Shown: positions 26,824-36,885, counted from the first letter of the stretch. The stretch: DNA of 64,000 nt from Haemophilus parainfluenzae (GCF_014931395.1 NZ_CP063120.1:913501-977500), one strand, 5' to 3'. Notes: generated from the sequence alone by a model not told the origin. A program made the numbers and translations.

Positions 26824-28158
26824 TTAATGTAATTTCAATCTTGGTTTTAAATAGTGGTTAAGTTTATCCACTAAAATAATCAAGCCAATCTTAATACATC
26901 CATGCAAAGCATGTTGATGCATACGATATAAAGACACATACGCAAACTGTGCAAATTTACCTTGAACAGTTAATGGATTTTTCCCAAATTTATTTGAAAT
27001 GCTGCCCAATGCGGTAAAGCTAGAAAGGGAAACCAAGGTTCCTTTATCGTTGTATTTAAATGCTTTTAATGGTTTTTGCTCAAAAATTGCAAAGATGTTT
27101 TTTGCACAAGCTTTTGCCATTTGGTGTGCCGCTTGCGCTCTTGGCGGGACTAATTTACCGTTTGGTTGCATTAATGCTGCACAGTCACCAATGGCAAAAA
27201 TACTGTCATCTACCGTAGTTTGAAGGGTATCTTTTACCACTAATTGATTGATGCGGTTAAGCTCTAATCCATCGAATTGCTGTGTCACCGTTGAGGTACG
27301 AACACCCGCCGCCCACACAATGAGATCAGCTTTGATTTCTTCGCCATCTTTGGTGATTAGCGTGTTAGGTTGGGCTTCTGTGATCATCGTATTTAATTTC
27401 ACGTTAGCACCCATTTCTTGCAATTCATCTAATACCGCTGCAGATAAATTTTCAGGTAGAGCCGGTAATAAGCGAGGACCCGCTTCAACTAAGGTGACTT
27501 GCAAGCAAGAATTATCAATTTTACCGTAGCCGTAAGAAGATAAGTCTTCAGTCGCATGATAAAGTTCAGCAGTTAATTCCACACCAGTTGCGCCGCCGCC
27601 AACAATCGCAATATTGACTTTGTTTTCATCCACTAGTTTTTGTTTAAACTCTTCTTCACCGATATCATCTAATGCACGGTTCTCAGAGAATTTAAGGAAT
27701 AATTCCAACATTCTTTGTTGAAAACGAAGCGCTTGATCAGAGCTATCTAAGAAAATACAGTTATCGGCGACGCCTTTTGTATTGAAATCATTCGATTTAC
27801 TGCCGATTGCAATCACTAAGTAGTCATAAGGAATGCGACGCGCAACTACAAGCATATCGCCTTCTTGCCCATAAACAGGGGCAAGCTCAACATATTTTTG
27901 TTCACGATTAATGCGTGTGATTGAGCCTTGCTCGAAGCTAAAATGATGGTTTTTACCGTGAGCACGATAGCTCAGAGAATCCATACCATCATCCATGACA
28001 CCTGTTGCAATTTCATGTAATAGAGGTTTCCACAAGTGGGTCGCATTGCGGTCAACAAGCGTTACTTTAGCTTGTTTTTTACGACCTAATTTGTCACCTA
28101 AAAATGTCGCTAATTCAATGCCGCCAGCGCCACCACCAACGATCACGACGTTTTTCAT
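26824..28158 (-). CDS. ndh: NADH dehydrogenase II (non-proton-pumping)
   Basis: A 444-residue membrane-associated flavoprotein that passes electrons from NADH to quinone without pumping protons. The FAD fold is VVIVGGGAGGIELA, the NADH fold is IAIVGGGATGVELTAEL, and FAIGDCAA is the second FAD motif. The C-terminal amphipathic stretch (ALHGCIKIGLIILVDKLNHYL) provides membrane contact. The start has AGGAGAA on its strand. It probably supplies the quinol pool used by fumarate reductase. Confidence 0.94.
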   Translation of the reverse strand: MKNVVIVGGGAGGIELATFLGDKLGRKKQAKVTLVDRNATHLWKPLLHEIATGVMDDGMDSLSYRAHGKNHHFSFEQGSITRINREQKYVELAPVYGQEGDMLVVARRIPYDYLVIAIGSKSNDFNTKGVADNCIFLDSSDQALRFQQRMLELFLKFSENRALDDIGEEEFKQKLVDENKVNIAIVGGGATGVELTAELYHATEDLSSYGYGKIDNSCLQVTLVEAGPRLLPALPENLSAAVLDELQEMGANVKLNTMITEAQPNTLITKDGEEIKADLIVWAAGVRTSTVTQQFDGLELNRINQLVVKDTLQTTVDDSIFAIGDCAALMQPNGKLVPPRAQAAHQMAKACAKNIFAIFEQKPLKAFKYNDKGTLVSLSSFTALGSISNKFGKNPLTVQGKFAQFAYVSLYRMHQHALHGCIKIGLIILVDKLNHYLKPRLKLH

Positions 28159-28259
28159 AAAGTTCTCCTAAAAGAAAAATTGTTAAAAATGTTAAACTAA
28201 TGTAATGATAGCATAACAAATAAACAAGACGAAAAAATTTAATGAAAATTGACCGCACT

Positions 28260-28883
28260 TTATTGATGACAGCGATCGTAAAGCGGTTGTAATTGTTGGA
28301 TGGTTTGCGTGATAAATAAAACAGGATCAATTTGGCTTAGTTGATCTTTTTCAATACTTTTCCCAATACACCAAAAATCGTCCTCTGAACGCAAGAGAAG
28401 ATCTTTTTCAGAAATGGCTTTCACTTGGCGAAAATCATCATATTCGCTTTCATCTTCTCGCCAAATATCAAAATCGGCAAATTGTTTGAAATCAAATTGA
28501 TCAAGCCATTGATTATATTGTTGCACATTAATTTGTGAACGATCTGCACGATAGCAATGCCAATCTAAACACACTCTTAGTCGGCGACGATTTAATAGCA
28601 CAGAAAAAATGGCTGCAGAATTCTGATTAAACTCATATTTAAAATAAGCGAAGAAATGGGCGCGGACTTGCCAACCATTGGTCCAACTTTCAATATGCGG
28701 TTTTGCAAAAGGCATGCCGAGTTGCTTTGAAACTTCTTGAATAATCGCTTTCCAATTATCCCAATGTAATTTGTAATTAGCTTTGATCGCAGGAATATCT
28801 TCCGGACAAAATTTCTTCATCTGGGCAAATTGGTAGAAAGGAATATTGAACAGTTCGCAAGATTCAGCATTAAGTGAGAGCAT
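28260..28883 (-). CDS. HI_0552-family protein of unknown function
   Basis: A 207-residue soluble protein resembling the H. influenzae family found next to apaH (HI_0552). It is rich in Trp and Tyr and has no signal peptide, membrane helix or recognisable catalytic motif. The conserved-looking core is NNWKAI-like DNWKAIIQEVSKQLG and WTNGWQVRAHFFAYFKYEF, followed by RRLRVCLDWHCYRADRS. It lies nine bases after apaH on the same strand, so the two share a transcript. I cannot assign a function. Confidence 0.8.
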   Translation of the reverse strand: MLSLNAESCELFNIPFYQFAQMKKFCPEDIPAIKANYKLHWDNWKAIIQEVSKQLGMPFAKPHIESWTNGWQVRAHFFAYFKYEFNQNSAAIFSVLLNRRRLRVCLDWHCYRADRSQINVQQYNQWLDQFDFKQFADFDIWREDESEYDDFRQVKAISEKDLLLRSEDDFWCIGKSIEKDQLSQIDPVLFITQTIQQLQPLYDRCHQ

Positions 28884-28892
28884 CGTGTTTCC

Positions 28893-29720
28893 TTAAAAAT
28901 CACCGTAATTTTTGACCGCACTTTGCGTGAAGAACTGTTTATCTTCCCAACGCAACATAGTCATTCGATTATTCCACACACAACCTGTATCTAAGGCATA
29001 AATACCTTGAGGGAGATTCTCATCGACTAAACTTGCCCAGTGCCCAAATACAATCGGGATCTGTTTATAAAGAGGATTATCCAAATTAAACCAAGGTATA
29101 AGCTCCGCCGGTGTATCTTTCAAAGAGGATTTACAGGCAAAATCAAAGCGATGATCTGAATAGCAAAAACGCATTCGAGTGAACGCATTAATAATGTAAC
29201 GATGACGTGCTAAGCCCTGCAAATCTGGCGACCAACGATCGGGTTGTTCTGAATACATATTTTCAATGAGATAATGAAAATCGCCATGCTGTAAAATGCG
29301 TTCCACTTCAGCTGCACAAGATTTCGCAGTTTCCAAATCCCAATCTGGCGAAATGCCTGCATGTGCCATCAGGAAGTTTAATTTTTCATTATGCACAAGT
29401 AAGGGTTGATGGCGTAACCAGTCAATGAGTTCATCAAAATCGGGCGCATTAAAAATAGCATCGACTCGATCACGAGGCTTCACTTTTTTAATACCCAGTG
29501 CGGTCGCAATTAAGTGTAAATCATGATTGCCCAGCACTGTCTGTGCTGCATTGCCAAGGGATTTAACAAAACGAAGACATTCAAGTGACTTATCCCCACG
29601 CGCTACAAGATCCCCCACAAGATAAAGTTTATCTTGCGTAGGATTGAAATCTACACGTTCTAATAAAAGCTGTAATTCATCATAACAGCCTTGCAAATCA
29701 CCGACGAAATAGGTTGCCAT
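28893..29720 (-). CDS. apaH: Symmetrical bis(5'-nucleosyl)-tetraphosphatase
   Basis: A 275-residue metallophosphoesterase that hydrolyses Ap4A to two ADP and, in E. coli, also removes Np4 caps from RNA. Metal-site motifs are GDLQG (residues 7-11; Gln where many family members have His), GDLVARG, GNHDLHL, MAHAGI and FGHWASL. It follows rsmA on the same strand with a 14-bp gap, the conserved rsmA-apaH arrangement. The Gln variant also occurs in other ApaH proteins as far as I recall, so it is not taken as inactivating. Confidence 0.94.
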   Translation of the reverse strand: MATYFVGDLQGCYDELQLLLERVDFNPTQDKLYLVGDLVARGDKSLECLRFVKSLGNAAQTVLGNHDLHLIATALGIKKVKPRDRVDAIFNAPDFDELIDWLRHQPLLVHNEKLNFLMAHAGISPDWDLETAKSCAAEVERILQHGDFHYLIENMYSEQPDRWSPDLQGLARHRYIINAFTRMRFCYSDHRFDFACKSSLKDTPAELIPWFNLDNPLYKQIPIVFGHWASLVDENLPQGIYALDTGCVWNNRMTMLRWEDKQFFTQSAVKNYGDF

Positions 29721-29734
29721 TTTTGACCGCTCTT

Positions 29735-30598
29735 TTACTCTTCTGAATCTAAGATTTCATCTTTATTGATATCAGCTGGTGGATTATCCGCCAACCAGTT
29801 CGCTAGGCGTGCATAATCTGCGATAGCCAAATTTTCTGCACGTGCATTTAAATCAATACCAAGTGCGGTCAGATTTTCAGGTGAAAATAGTGTTGAGAGA
29901 GCATTACGCAATGTTTTACGACGTTGATTAAACGCTTGGGAGCAAACACGGTTCAACCAATATAAATCTTTTACAGGGTGCGGTAATTCTTTATGCGGAA
30001 TTAAACGCACAACGGCTGAATCTACTTTCGGTGCTGGTTTAAATGCAGAAGGTGGTACTTCAAGTACAGGCATCACTTGGCAGAAATATTGCGCCATAAT
30101 GGTTAAACGACCGTAAGCTTTGCTATTTGGGCCTGCGCATAAGCGTTTTACCACTTCTTTTTGTAGCATGAAGTGCATGTCTTGAATCACATCGTGATAC
30201 TTAAATAAGTGGAACATCAATGGGGTAGAAATGTTGTAAGGCAAGTTACCAAACACGCGTAATTTCTGACCTTTTTCTGCTAAATGTTCTTTTGTATAAA
30301 GTTCACCAAAATCAAATTGCATGGCATCCGTTTCAATAACAGTGAGCTTTTGATGTAAAAATGGATGATGACGTAAACGTTCAGCTAAGTCTCGGTCAAG
30401 TTCTACTACGGTAAGATGCTCGACAAGTTCTCCAACAGGTTCGGTTAATGCACCAAGCCCTGGGCCAATTTCTACTAAGAATTGATTCGATTGTGGATGA
30501 ATTGCCGCCACGATACCTTGAATCACAGAAGTATCATGTAAAAAGTTTTGCCCAAAGCGTTTACGGGCGGTATGACCTAAGTGTTTTTTTGAATTCAT
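29735..30598 (-). CDS. rsmA: 16S rRNA dimethyladenosine transferase
   Basis: A 287-residue S-adenosylmethionine-dependent enzyme (KsgA) that dimethylates A1518 and A1519 in 16S rRNA during late 30S assembly. Motifs: [11 protein letters not shown], the SAM-binding [26 protein letters not shown], and the catalytic [21 protein letters not shown] is the conserved C-terminal region. It leads the rsmA-apaH-HI_0552 unit and is divergent from infA. Confidence 0.96.
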   Translation of the reverse strand: MNSKKHLGHTARKRFGQNFLHDTSVIQGIVAAIHPQSNQFLVEIGPGLGALTEPVGELVEHLTVVELDRDLAERLRHHPFLHQKLTVIETDAMQFDFGELYTKEHLAEKGQKLRVFGNLPYNISTPLMFHLFKYHDVIQDMHFMLQKEVVKRLCAGPNSKAYGRLTIMAQYFCQVMPVLEVPPSAFKPAPKVDSAVVRLIPHKELPHPVKDLYWLNRVCSQAFNQRRKTLRNALSTLFSPENLTALGIDLNARAENLAIADYARLANWLADNPPADINKDEILDSEE

Positions 30599-30757
30599 AA
30601 GTACTATTTAATAAGAAAATTGCGGTTATTATAGAGCCTGTATTTCTTTTGTAAATCATTCCTAAGTCTTGATACAACTTACAAATTAGTAAAAAAAGTG
30701 ATTTTTTTCTGTTCAATTTTATTTTAATCTTTCGTCTAACATTAAAAACGGCTATAA

Positions 30758-31042
<285 letters not shown>

Positions 31043-31054
31043 TTTTAGAATTAG

Positions 31055-31086
31055 AAAAAGCCGATATGTTGATATCGGCTTTTTTT
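31055..31086 (+). terminator. Terminator after infA
   Basis: AGCCGATAT-GTTG-ATATCGGCT stem with flanking A and T runs. Confidence 0.93.
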
Positions 31087-31108
31087 GTTTGAAAAGCGTA
31101 CAAATTAT

Positions 31109-31136
31109 TTGAAGTCTGTAAAAAAATCTGTATAAT
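31109..31136 (+). promoter_or_regulatory. Promoter of the rpsF ribosomal protein operon
   Basis: TTGAAG, 16-bp spacer, TATAAT at 31131-31136. Transcription would start near 31143, giving a leader of about 88 nt. Confidence 0.75.
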
Positions 31137-31144
31137 CAGCGCCC

Positions 31145-31207
31145 TTAGCCACGTTCATTTTTTCGTTCCTTGCCTTTGCAGATTGGTGGCTAATCTACGT
31201 CAAAGGC
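31145..31207 (+). promoter_or_regulatory. Structured leader of rpsF with two exclusive hairpins
   Basis: TTAGCCAC (31145-31152) can pair with GTGGCTAA (31186-31193). Alternatively GCCTTTG (31172-31178) can pair with CAAAGGC (31201-31207), with AGATT/AATCT inside it. The two folds share bases and exclude each other. S6:S18 is known to autoregulate rpsF leaders in many bacteria; here that role is inference. Confidence 0.5.
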
Positions 31208-31230
31208 TGATTAACCCGTAAGGAGCAGTA

Positions 31231-31594
31231 ATGCGTCACTACGAAATCGTGTTTATGGTTCATCCGGACCAAAGCGAGCAAGTACCAGGTATGATCGAAC
31301 GTTACACAGGTTCTGTTAAAGAAGCTGGTGGTCAAGTTCATCGCCTAGAAGATTGGGGTCGTCGTCAATTAGCGTACCCAATTAACAAATTACACAAAGC
31401 ACACTATGTGCTTATGAATGTAGAAGCGCCTCAACAAGTCATCGACGAGCTAGAAACGACTTTCCGTTATAACGATGCTGTATTACGCAGTCTTGTTATC
31501 CATACTAAGCACGCCGTAACCGAAGCGTCCCCAATGAAAGCGGCTAAAGAAGAACGTAAACCTTTAGCTGAAGTTGAAAACAACGATTTTGAGG

Positions 31595-31608
<14 letters not shown>
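31231..31608 (+). CDS. rpsF: 30S ribosomal protein S6
   Basis: A 125-residue ribosomal protein that binds the central domain of 16S rRNA as a heterodimer with S18. [25 protein letters not shown] and [20 protein letters not shown] are family hallmarks. The acidic tail ([10 protein letters not shown]) is where E. coli S6 is glutamylated. RBS AAGGAG is seven bases upstream. It heads the operon rpsF-priB-rpsR-rplI. Confidence 0.97.
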
Positions 31609-32163
<555 letters not shown>

Positions 32164-32177
32164 GAAGGAGTTAGGAA

Positions 32178-32627
32178 ATGCAAGTAATTCTTTTAGATAA
32201 AATCGTTCACCTAGGTAACGTAGGTGATCAAGTTAATGTTAAATCTGGTTTCGCTCGTAACTTCTTAATCCCACAAGGTAAAGCGGTTATGGCAACTAAA
32301 TCTAACATTGAACACTTTGAAACTCGTCGCGCAGAGTTAGAAGCAGCGGCAGCCGCAAGTTTAGCAGCAGCTCAAGCTCGTGCAGCACAAGTGACTGCAT
32401 TAGGTTCTGTAACTATCGCATCTAAAGCAGGTGAGGAAGGTCGTTTATTCGGCGCAATCACTACTCGTGATGTAGCAGAAGCAGTAACTGCAGCAGGCGT
32501 TGAAATTGCGAAAAGCGAAGTTCGTTTACCAAACGGTCCAATCCGTACTCTTGGTGATCACGATGTTCGTTTCCAACTTCACGGCGAAGTATTTGCAACA
32601 TTAGATGTAATCGTTGTTGCAGAATAA
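32178..32627 (+). CDS. rplI: 50S ribosomal protein L9
   Basis: A 149-residue two-domain ribosomal protein: an N-terminal rRNA-binding domain ([29 protein letters not shown]), a long connecting helix rich in Ala and Glu (about residues 40-75), and a C-terminal domain. It stabilises the L1-stalk side of the 50S subunit. It ends the rpsF operon and is followed by a terminator. Confidence 0.97.
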   Translation: MQVILLDKIVHLGNVGDQVNVKSGFARNFLIPQGKAVMATKSNIEHFETRRAELEAAAAASLAAAQARAAQVTALGSVTIASKAGEEGRLFGAITTRDVAEAVTAAGVEIAKSEVRLPNGPIRTLGDHDVRFQLHGEVFATLDVIVVAE

Positions 32628-32650
32628 TTATCAAAGTTTTTGATAAAAGA

Positions 32651-32677
32651 AAACCCGACGTAATGTCGGGTTTTTTG
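32651..32677. terminator. Terminator between rplI and iolB
   Basis: AAACCCGAC-(5-base loop)-GTCGGGTTT with T runs on both strands; it separates the ribosomal operon from the convergent iolB. Confidence 0.92.
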
Positions 32678-32726
32678 TTTTCTAGATTAAGAAAATATTT
32701 TTCTTAGTCAAAGATAATACCTCAAA

Positions 32727-33557
32727 TTATTTAAATTTATCTGCATATTTTTCAGTATTAATCCAAGAATGATCTTGTTCCCAAGTAAACCGCCATTTTC
32801 TTACAGGACCAGCCATAACATTTAAATAATAATTGTCATAACCTGCAATAGTTGCAACCGGATGGTATCCTTTTGGTACTTGAACAACATCCCCATCATA
32901 CACTGCCATACATTCATCTAGTGAACGATCATCAGTATAAACTCGTTGTAATGCAAAACCCTGTGATGGTGAGAAACGATGATAGTAGGTTTCTTCCAAA
33001 TAGGTTTCAGTCAGAGAGTTTTTATTGTCATGTTTATGGCTAGGGAAAGAACTTGTATTACCTTCATCTGTAAATACTTCGACAACCAATAAGGCATCTG
33101 CGGTTTCAGTTTCAGGGAGGATATTATGTACTAAGCGTTTATTATTTCCATATCCGCGTTTTTCTACGCCAACATCCTCAGGTTTAATTAAGCGAATGGG
33201 TAAACTACCTTGACTTGGTGCTCTACAAACAGCCAATTCTAAATAACTTTCAGCTTTGATTTGTACTTTTTGTTGGTGTGGAACATAGACTGAATAAGGT
33301 GGAATGCGCTCAAATGGGGATGCGCGATTACCAATATGCTCGAAAGTGGCTTGGGATGTAACAATAGTAGCCTTACCAGCAACGAGAACAAAACAGGTTT
33401 CAGTATTTTCAGTATCAAAAGTTAGTTCTTGCTCTTCTTGTAGATGGTACATTTCAAAACCAACGTACTCCCAATTTGCTGTTTTTGGGGTGATTTTTTG
33501 TACTTCACCATTCTTTTCAGGATGATCTTTTCGTGATTTGGATAGTAAATAACTCAT
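32727..33557 (-). CDS. iolB: 5-deoxy-glucuronate isomerase
   Basis: A 276-residue bicupin enzyme that converts 5-deoxy-D-glucuronate to 2-deoxy-5-keto-D-gluconate, the fourth step of myo-inositol degradation. The metal-binding cupin residues are visible in FPSHKHDN and the downstream Glu of EETYYHRFSPSQGFALQRVYTDDRS; GYHPVATIAGYDNYYLNVMAGP is the second family block. It is separated from most other iol genes and divergent from the phosphatase gene; the shared 255-bp region holds an operator candidate. Confidence 0.95.
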   Translation of the reverse strand: MSYLLSKSRKDHPEKNGEVQKITPKTANWEYVGFEMYHLQEEQELTFDTENTETCFVLVAGKATIVTSQATFEHIGNRASPFERIPPYSVYVPHQQKVQIKAESYLELAVCRAPSQGSLPIRLIKPEDVGVEKRGYGNNKRLVHNILPETETADALLVVEVFTDEGNTSSFPSHKHDNKNSLTETYLEETYYHRFSPSQGFALQRVYTDDRSLDECMAVYDGDVVQVPKGYHPVATIAGYDNYYLNVMAGPVRKWRFTWEQDHSWINTEKYADKFK

Positions 33558-33637
33558 TTCATGCTCCTAAAATAGCCAAATAACTTCTTAAGATAATACT
33601 CCGTTCAGTGAATTAATCTAGCGAGATTTATATAAAA

Positions 33638-33653
33638 TCAGACATAGATCACA
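33638..33653. promoter_or_regulatory. CRP-like block, copy 1 (iolB/phosphatase intergenic)
   Basis: TCAGACATAGATCACA, matching TGTGA-N6-TCACA perfectly in the right half and partly in the left. The same block occurs before iolA, and a variant in the iolD/iolC region, each time 3-4 bases from a TGAAA palindrome. Confidence 0.55.
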
Positions 33654-33657
33654 TAAA

Positions 33658-33673
33658 TGAAATAAAAAGTTCA
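33658..33673. promoter_or_regulatory. Candidate IolR operator 1
   Basis: TGAAATAAAAAGTTCA, an imperfect palindrome (TGAA-N8-TTCA) in the divergent region between iolB and the inositol monophosphatase gene. It is identical to site 37022-37037. Confidence 0.6.
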
Positions 33674-33811
33674 AATCCATTATTTTTGTATTTAAATTTT
33701 CAAAATAGAGATCTACTATGGAATTGTATATAGAATCCACAAGGATGAGTGTGTGTAATTTATAAGCTTAGTCTGTGGATTAACAATGGAATATTCATCA
33801 GGAGGAGGTGT

Positions 33812-34609
33812 ATGGACATTGAACTAAGAAATAGATACTTATTTTCTCAAAAGTTAGTTAAAGAAGTTGGGGAAATTGCACTTGATTTTTATCTTAATCG
33901 TAATGAGTTAAAAATCGAATGTAAGAAAGGTGATTTGCAAGATCAAGTTAGCATTGCAGATAAAACTGTTGAAGCAAAAATCAAAGATGCACTGAAAAGC
34001 CACTTTCCTCAAGATGGTTTTTTGGGAGAGGAATCTGGTGCTGAAAATTTAGCCTGTGAGTACTGTTGGGTAGTAGATCCTATTGATGGAACTAGCTCAT
34101 TTTTATATGGCTTAAATGCTTGGTGTATTTCTATTGCAATTCTACACAAAAATCAGATTGTTTGTGGCGTGATTTTTGATCCTGTTCATAATGAGCTATT
34201 CAGAGCAATGAAAGGAGATGGTGCGTTTCTGAATGATCATCCTATTCGCACATCTTCTTCTATTTCATTAAAAGAGGGATTAATAGGATTAGGAGTATCT
34301 CACCGGGTTCATCCTAATACATTTACGCCTGTGTTAAATCATATTTTACTCGATGGTGGGATATTTATTCGTAATGGTTCAGGAGCATTAATGTTAGTGT
34401 ATGTGGCTGCTGGTCGCTTGATTGGGTATTTTGAACCACATATTAATGCATGGGATGTTTGTGCTGCCATTATTATTGTTCAGGAAGCTGGAGGTTATGT
34501 GAATAACTTCCTTGAAAAAGATGGATTGTTAAAGGGTAATTATATATTAGGTTGTTGCACAGAAGAACTGTTTCTAAGACTTAACCGTATTATACGTGTT
34601 AATGACTAA
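33812..34609 (+). CDS. Inositol monophosphatase family protein
   Basis: A 265-residue Mg-dependent phosphatase that would release myo-inositol from inositol phosphate. The metal motifs are complete: GEESG (residues 72-76), DPIDGT (89-94, in WVVDPIDGTSSF) and AWDVCAA (Asp215). ATG 33812 follows an exceptionally strong site, AGGAGGAGG; the in-frame ATG 33749 is rejected. The housekeeping SuhB-type paralog would normally be elsewhere. Its place before an MFS transporter and a PI-PLC-domain gene in an inositol island indicates a catabolic role. No uptake-sequence core is visible in this three-gene unit. Confidence 0.9.
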   Translation: MDIELRNRYLFSQKLVKEVGEIALDFYLNRNELKIECKKGDLQDQVSIADKTVEAKIKDALKSHFPQDGFLGEESGAENLACEYCWVVDPIDGTSSFLYGLNAWCISIAILHKNQIVCGVIFDPVHNELFRAMKGDGAFLNDHPIRTSSSISLKEGLIGLGVSHRVHPNTFTPVLNHILLDGGIFIRNGSGALMLVYVAAGRLIGYFEPHINAWDVCAAIIIVQEAGGYVNNFLEKDGLLKGNYILGCCTEELFLRLNRIIRVND

Positions 34610-34659
34610 TAATGTGCACCAATGATATCTACATTTTCATTAATAAAAAGGAGTTTTAT

Positions 34660-36024
34660 ATGAAAGACTTACTTTATAAATATGGATTTACTCCCGTTTC
34701 ATTTTTCCAACTTATTTTAATTACTGTAAATGCTCAGCTAATTTATGCTTTTTGGGATATCCGAAATAGTGTTCCAGGTGGATTTCCTGCAGCATTAGGT
34801 GTGACAGATCAAGAGGCTGGTTATTTGTATTCAATGCAAGGACTTGTAATTATTCTAGGTACAATAGCATTAGGTTGGGTTGGCGATCGATTTTCTATAC
34901 GAAGTATTATGCTGTTGTCTACTATTGGTGTTGGTAGTATATCTCTCTTTCTTACAATTTGCTCACCAGGATTAAGTATGCCAGTGCTACTTGCATGTTT
35001 TTTTTCTATGTTGTTTTTTAGTGAAGTGTTATTCAAACCAGCTAATTTTAAGGCTTTAAGAATTTCAACTTCAGAAGAACATCAAGGTGCTGCATTTGGG
35101 TTATTTGAATTTGGTCGAGGCCTATTGGCTTTTCTTATTTCATTACTATGGACAGCCATGCTCTATTATCAGGCTAGCCCAAAAGCTATGATGATGACAA
35201 GCTGTGTTATTGTGATTGTTACAGGGCTTGCAGTCTTTTTTGTCGTACCGAAGGGACAAAAGGTTGGAGATGATGCTCAAGCAAATAGTACAAAAGAAGC
35301 CTTAAGTGGTGTTTGGCAAGTTGCCAAGTTACCAGTTGTTTGGATTGTTGGGGTTAATGTATTTTGTATCTATGGGGCATTTGTTGCGGCAGGTACTTAT
35401 TTTGCTCGCTTTTTGCAGGGGGGGTATGGAACCAGTGCTGTAGCTGCAGCTGTATTTGCAACTGTTGTGATAGCGTTGCGAATGCTGCCTTTAGTATCAA
35501 CAGTATTAGTTGAAAAAGTTTTCGATTCTACAGCTCATTTTATGAGATTAATGCAGGTAATACTTACTGTAATACTGTTAGCGATTTCATTTATATTTTT
35601 TAGTAACCATCCTGATATTTCTTTGTATGCAAATGGCTATTTGCCTAATCAAGCACCAGATAATCTTATTTCTCCTTCAATATTCTGGAGTTTAATTGTA
35701 TTAATGTTATCTGCTTCAGCATGTATTTTTATGATTAGAGGAGTTTATTATGCACCTATTGGTGAGTTAGGGGTGGCTAAAAAGCATTCCTCTGCAGCAA
35801 TGTCTTTTGCAATTACTATTGGTTATTTCCCAGCATTGTTGGCACCTATTTTATTAGGTAGACTTGTAAAATCTCCAGACAAAGATGCAACAGGTCAAAT
35901 TATTCGTTCTTATCTAACAGATACTCAGATTCTAGGATGGGCATTTTTAGGGCTTGCAGTATTAGTTGCTATATCAATTCTTATGTCTCATATTTTAATT
36001 AAATTAAAACAACAAAGATCTTAA
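34660..36024 (+). CDS. MFS transporter, candidate phosphoinositol importer
   Basis: A 454-residue 12-helix major facilitator protein. Motif A is GWVGDRFSIRS between helices 2 and 3. ATG 34660 follows AAAAGGAG. It is unlike the sugar-type iolT/iolF transporters and has a long periplasmic loop around residues 325-350. Its substrate is unknown. It lies between an inositol monophosphatase and a cytoplasmic PI-PLC X-domain protein in the same orientation (50 bp and 24 bp gaps), which suggests import of glycerophosphoinositol, inositol phosphate or cyclic inositol phosphate. That is inference from context. Confidence 0.82.
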   Translation: MKDLLYKYGFTPVSFFQLILITVNAQLIYAFWDIRNSVPGGFPAALGVTDQEAGYLYSMQGLVIILGTIALGWVGDRFSIRSIMLLSTIGVGSISLFLTICSPGLSMPVLLACFFSMLFFSEVLFKPANFKALRISTSEEHQGAAFGLFEFGRGLLAFLISLLWTAMLYYQASPKAMMMTSCVIVIVTGLAVFFVVPKGQKVGDDAQANSTKEALSGVWQVAKLPVVWIVGVNVFCIYGAFVAAGTYFARFLQGGYGTSAVAAAVFATVVIALRMLPLVSTVLVEKVFDSTAHFMRLMQVILTVILLAISFIFFSNHPDISLYANGYLPNQAPDNLISPSIFWSLIVLMLSASACIFMIRGVYYAPIGELGVAKKHSSAAMSFAITIGYFPALLAPILLGRLVKSPDKDATGQIIRSYLTDTQILGWAFLGLAVLVAISILMSHILIKLKQQRS

Positions 36025-36048
36025 AATTTAAATACAGGTTAGAGTCTT

Positions 36049-36885
36049 ATGGATAAATTAATTAATGGAAGAAATTGGATGTCTTTTTGTGATTCTGGGT
36101 TATGTATTTCAGAATTACTGATACCGGGTACACACGATACAATGACAGCTAGTTGTCAGCAGAGATACTATAAAACACAACATTTATCTCTTGAGGAACA
36201 ACTATCCTGTGGTGTGCGGTTTTTAGATATTCGATTAAGACAAGAGATGGTTGCCGCTCACAGAGAATGGATAAGCCATATTACATTTGATCAAATTATT
36301 AAAAATTGTCATGATTTTTTACAACAAAATTCCAAAGAGTTCATTTTGATGCGTATTCAAAATGCCAATGAGAATAAGGATGACTTTGAGGCGTATGGAG
36401 TATCTTTGTTAGAGAAAATAAGCCAGTATGCATCTATGTTCTATTTTTGGACTGAGAATGAGTTAGATATGGAGGGAAATCCTAAATGGCCTAGGGTTGA
36501 AGATGTGAGAGGAAAAATTATCGCTTTAGAATGTTCTCCTGTTCAATTTAAATTTAATCATTTGGAAAACAAATTCTGGGCAGCAAACTGGCATTGTAAC
36601 CCTAATATAGAATTGCAAGATTTGTGGGATGGTCCAACTATTCATCAAAAACAGGAGGCAGTCGAACACCTTATCCAAAATAGTATACGTATTCCAGCTG
36701 ATAAGCTCATTCTCAATCATATTAGTGCGACTAATGGGGAATTTGGTTTTCCTGATCTTTATGCTGAAAATTTAAATCCATATACACAAATATTTTGGAA
36801 AAGTAAGCAGGGGATTAGAGGGGTTCAAATTTATGATTTTATTGATCCAAGCTTGTCTAGAGAAGTTTTTATGCTAAATCATTAG
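36049..36885 (+). CDS. PI-PLC X-domain protein without signal peptide
   Basis: A 278-residue protein of the bacterial phosphatidylinositol-specific phospholipase C family. These enzymes cleave the glycerol-phosphoinositol bond through an inositol 1,2-cyclic phosphate. Catalytic residues fit the Bacillus enzyme: IPGTHDTM with His29 and Asp30, FLDIRLR with Asp60 and Arg62, and AAHREW with His71. The N-terminus (MDKLINGRNWMSF) has no signal peptide, unlike secreted PI-PLC virulence factors, so the protein is probably cytoplasmic. The start has AGAGTC upstream, a poor site. It is the last gene of the phosphatase-MFS-PLC unit, so it probably acts on an imported water-soluble phosphodiester. Confidence 0.88.
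   Translation: MDKLINGRNWMSFCDSGLCISELLIPGTHDTMTASCQQRYYKTQHLSLEEQLSCGVRFLDIRLRQEMVAAHREWISHITFDQIIKNCHDFLQQNSKEFILMRIQNANENKDDFEAYGVSLLEKISQYASMFYFWTENELDMEGNPKWPRVEDVRGKIIALECSPVQFKFNHLENKFWAANWHCNPNIELQDLWDGPTIHQKQEAVEHLIQNSIRIPADKLILNHISATNGEFGFPDLYAENLNPYTQIFWKSKQGIRGVQIYDFIDPSLSREVFMLNH

Noticed and set aside
28893..29720. Loss of ApaH activity because GDLQG has Gln where His is usual
   Set aside because: All other metal motifs are intact, and the Gln form is, as far as I recall, found in other functional-looking ApaH proteins; treated as a natural variant.
36049..36885. PI-PLC as a secreted virulence phospholipase
   Set aside because: No signal peptide or lipobox is visible and the gene is embedded in a catabolic unit; a cytoplasmic role fits better, though untested.
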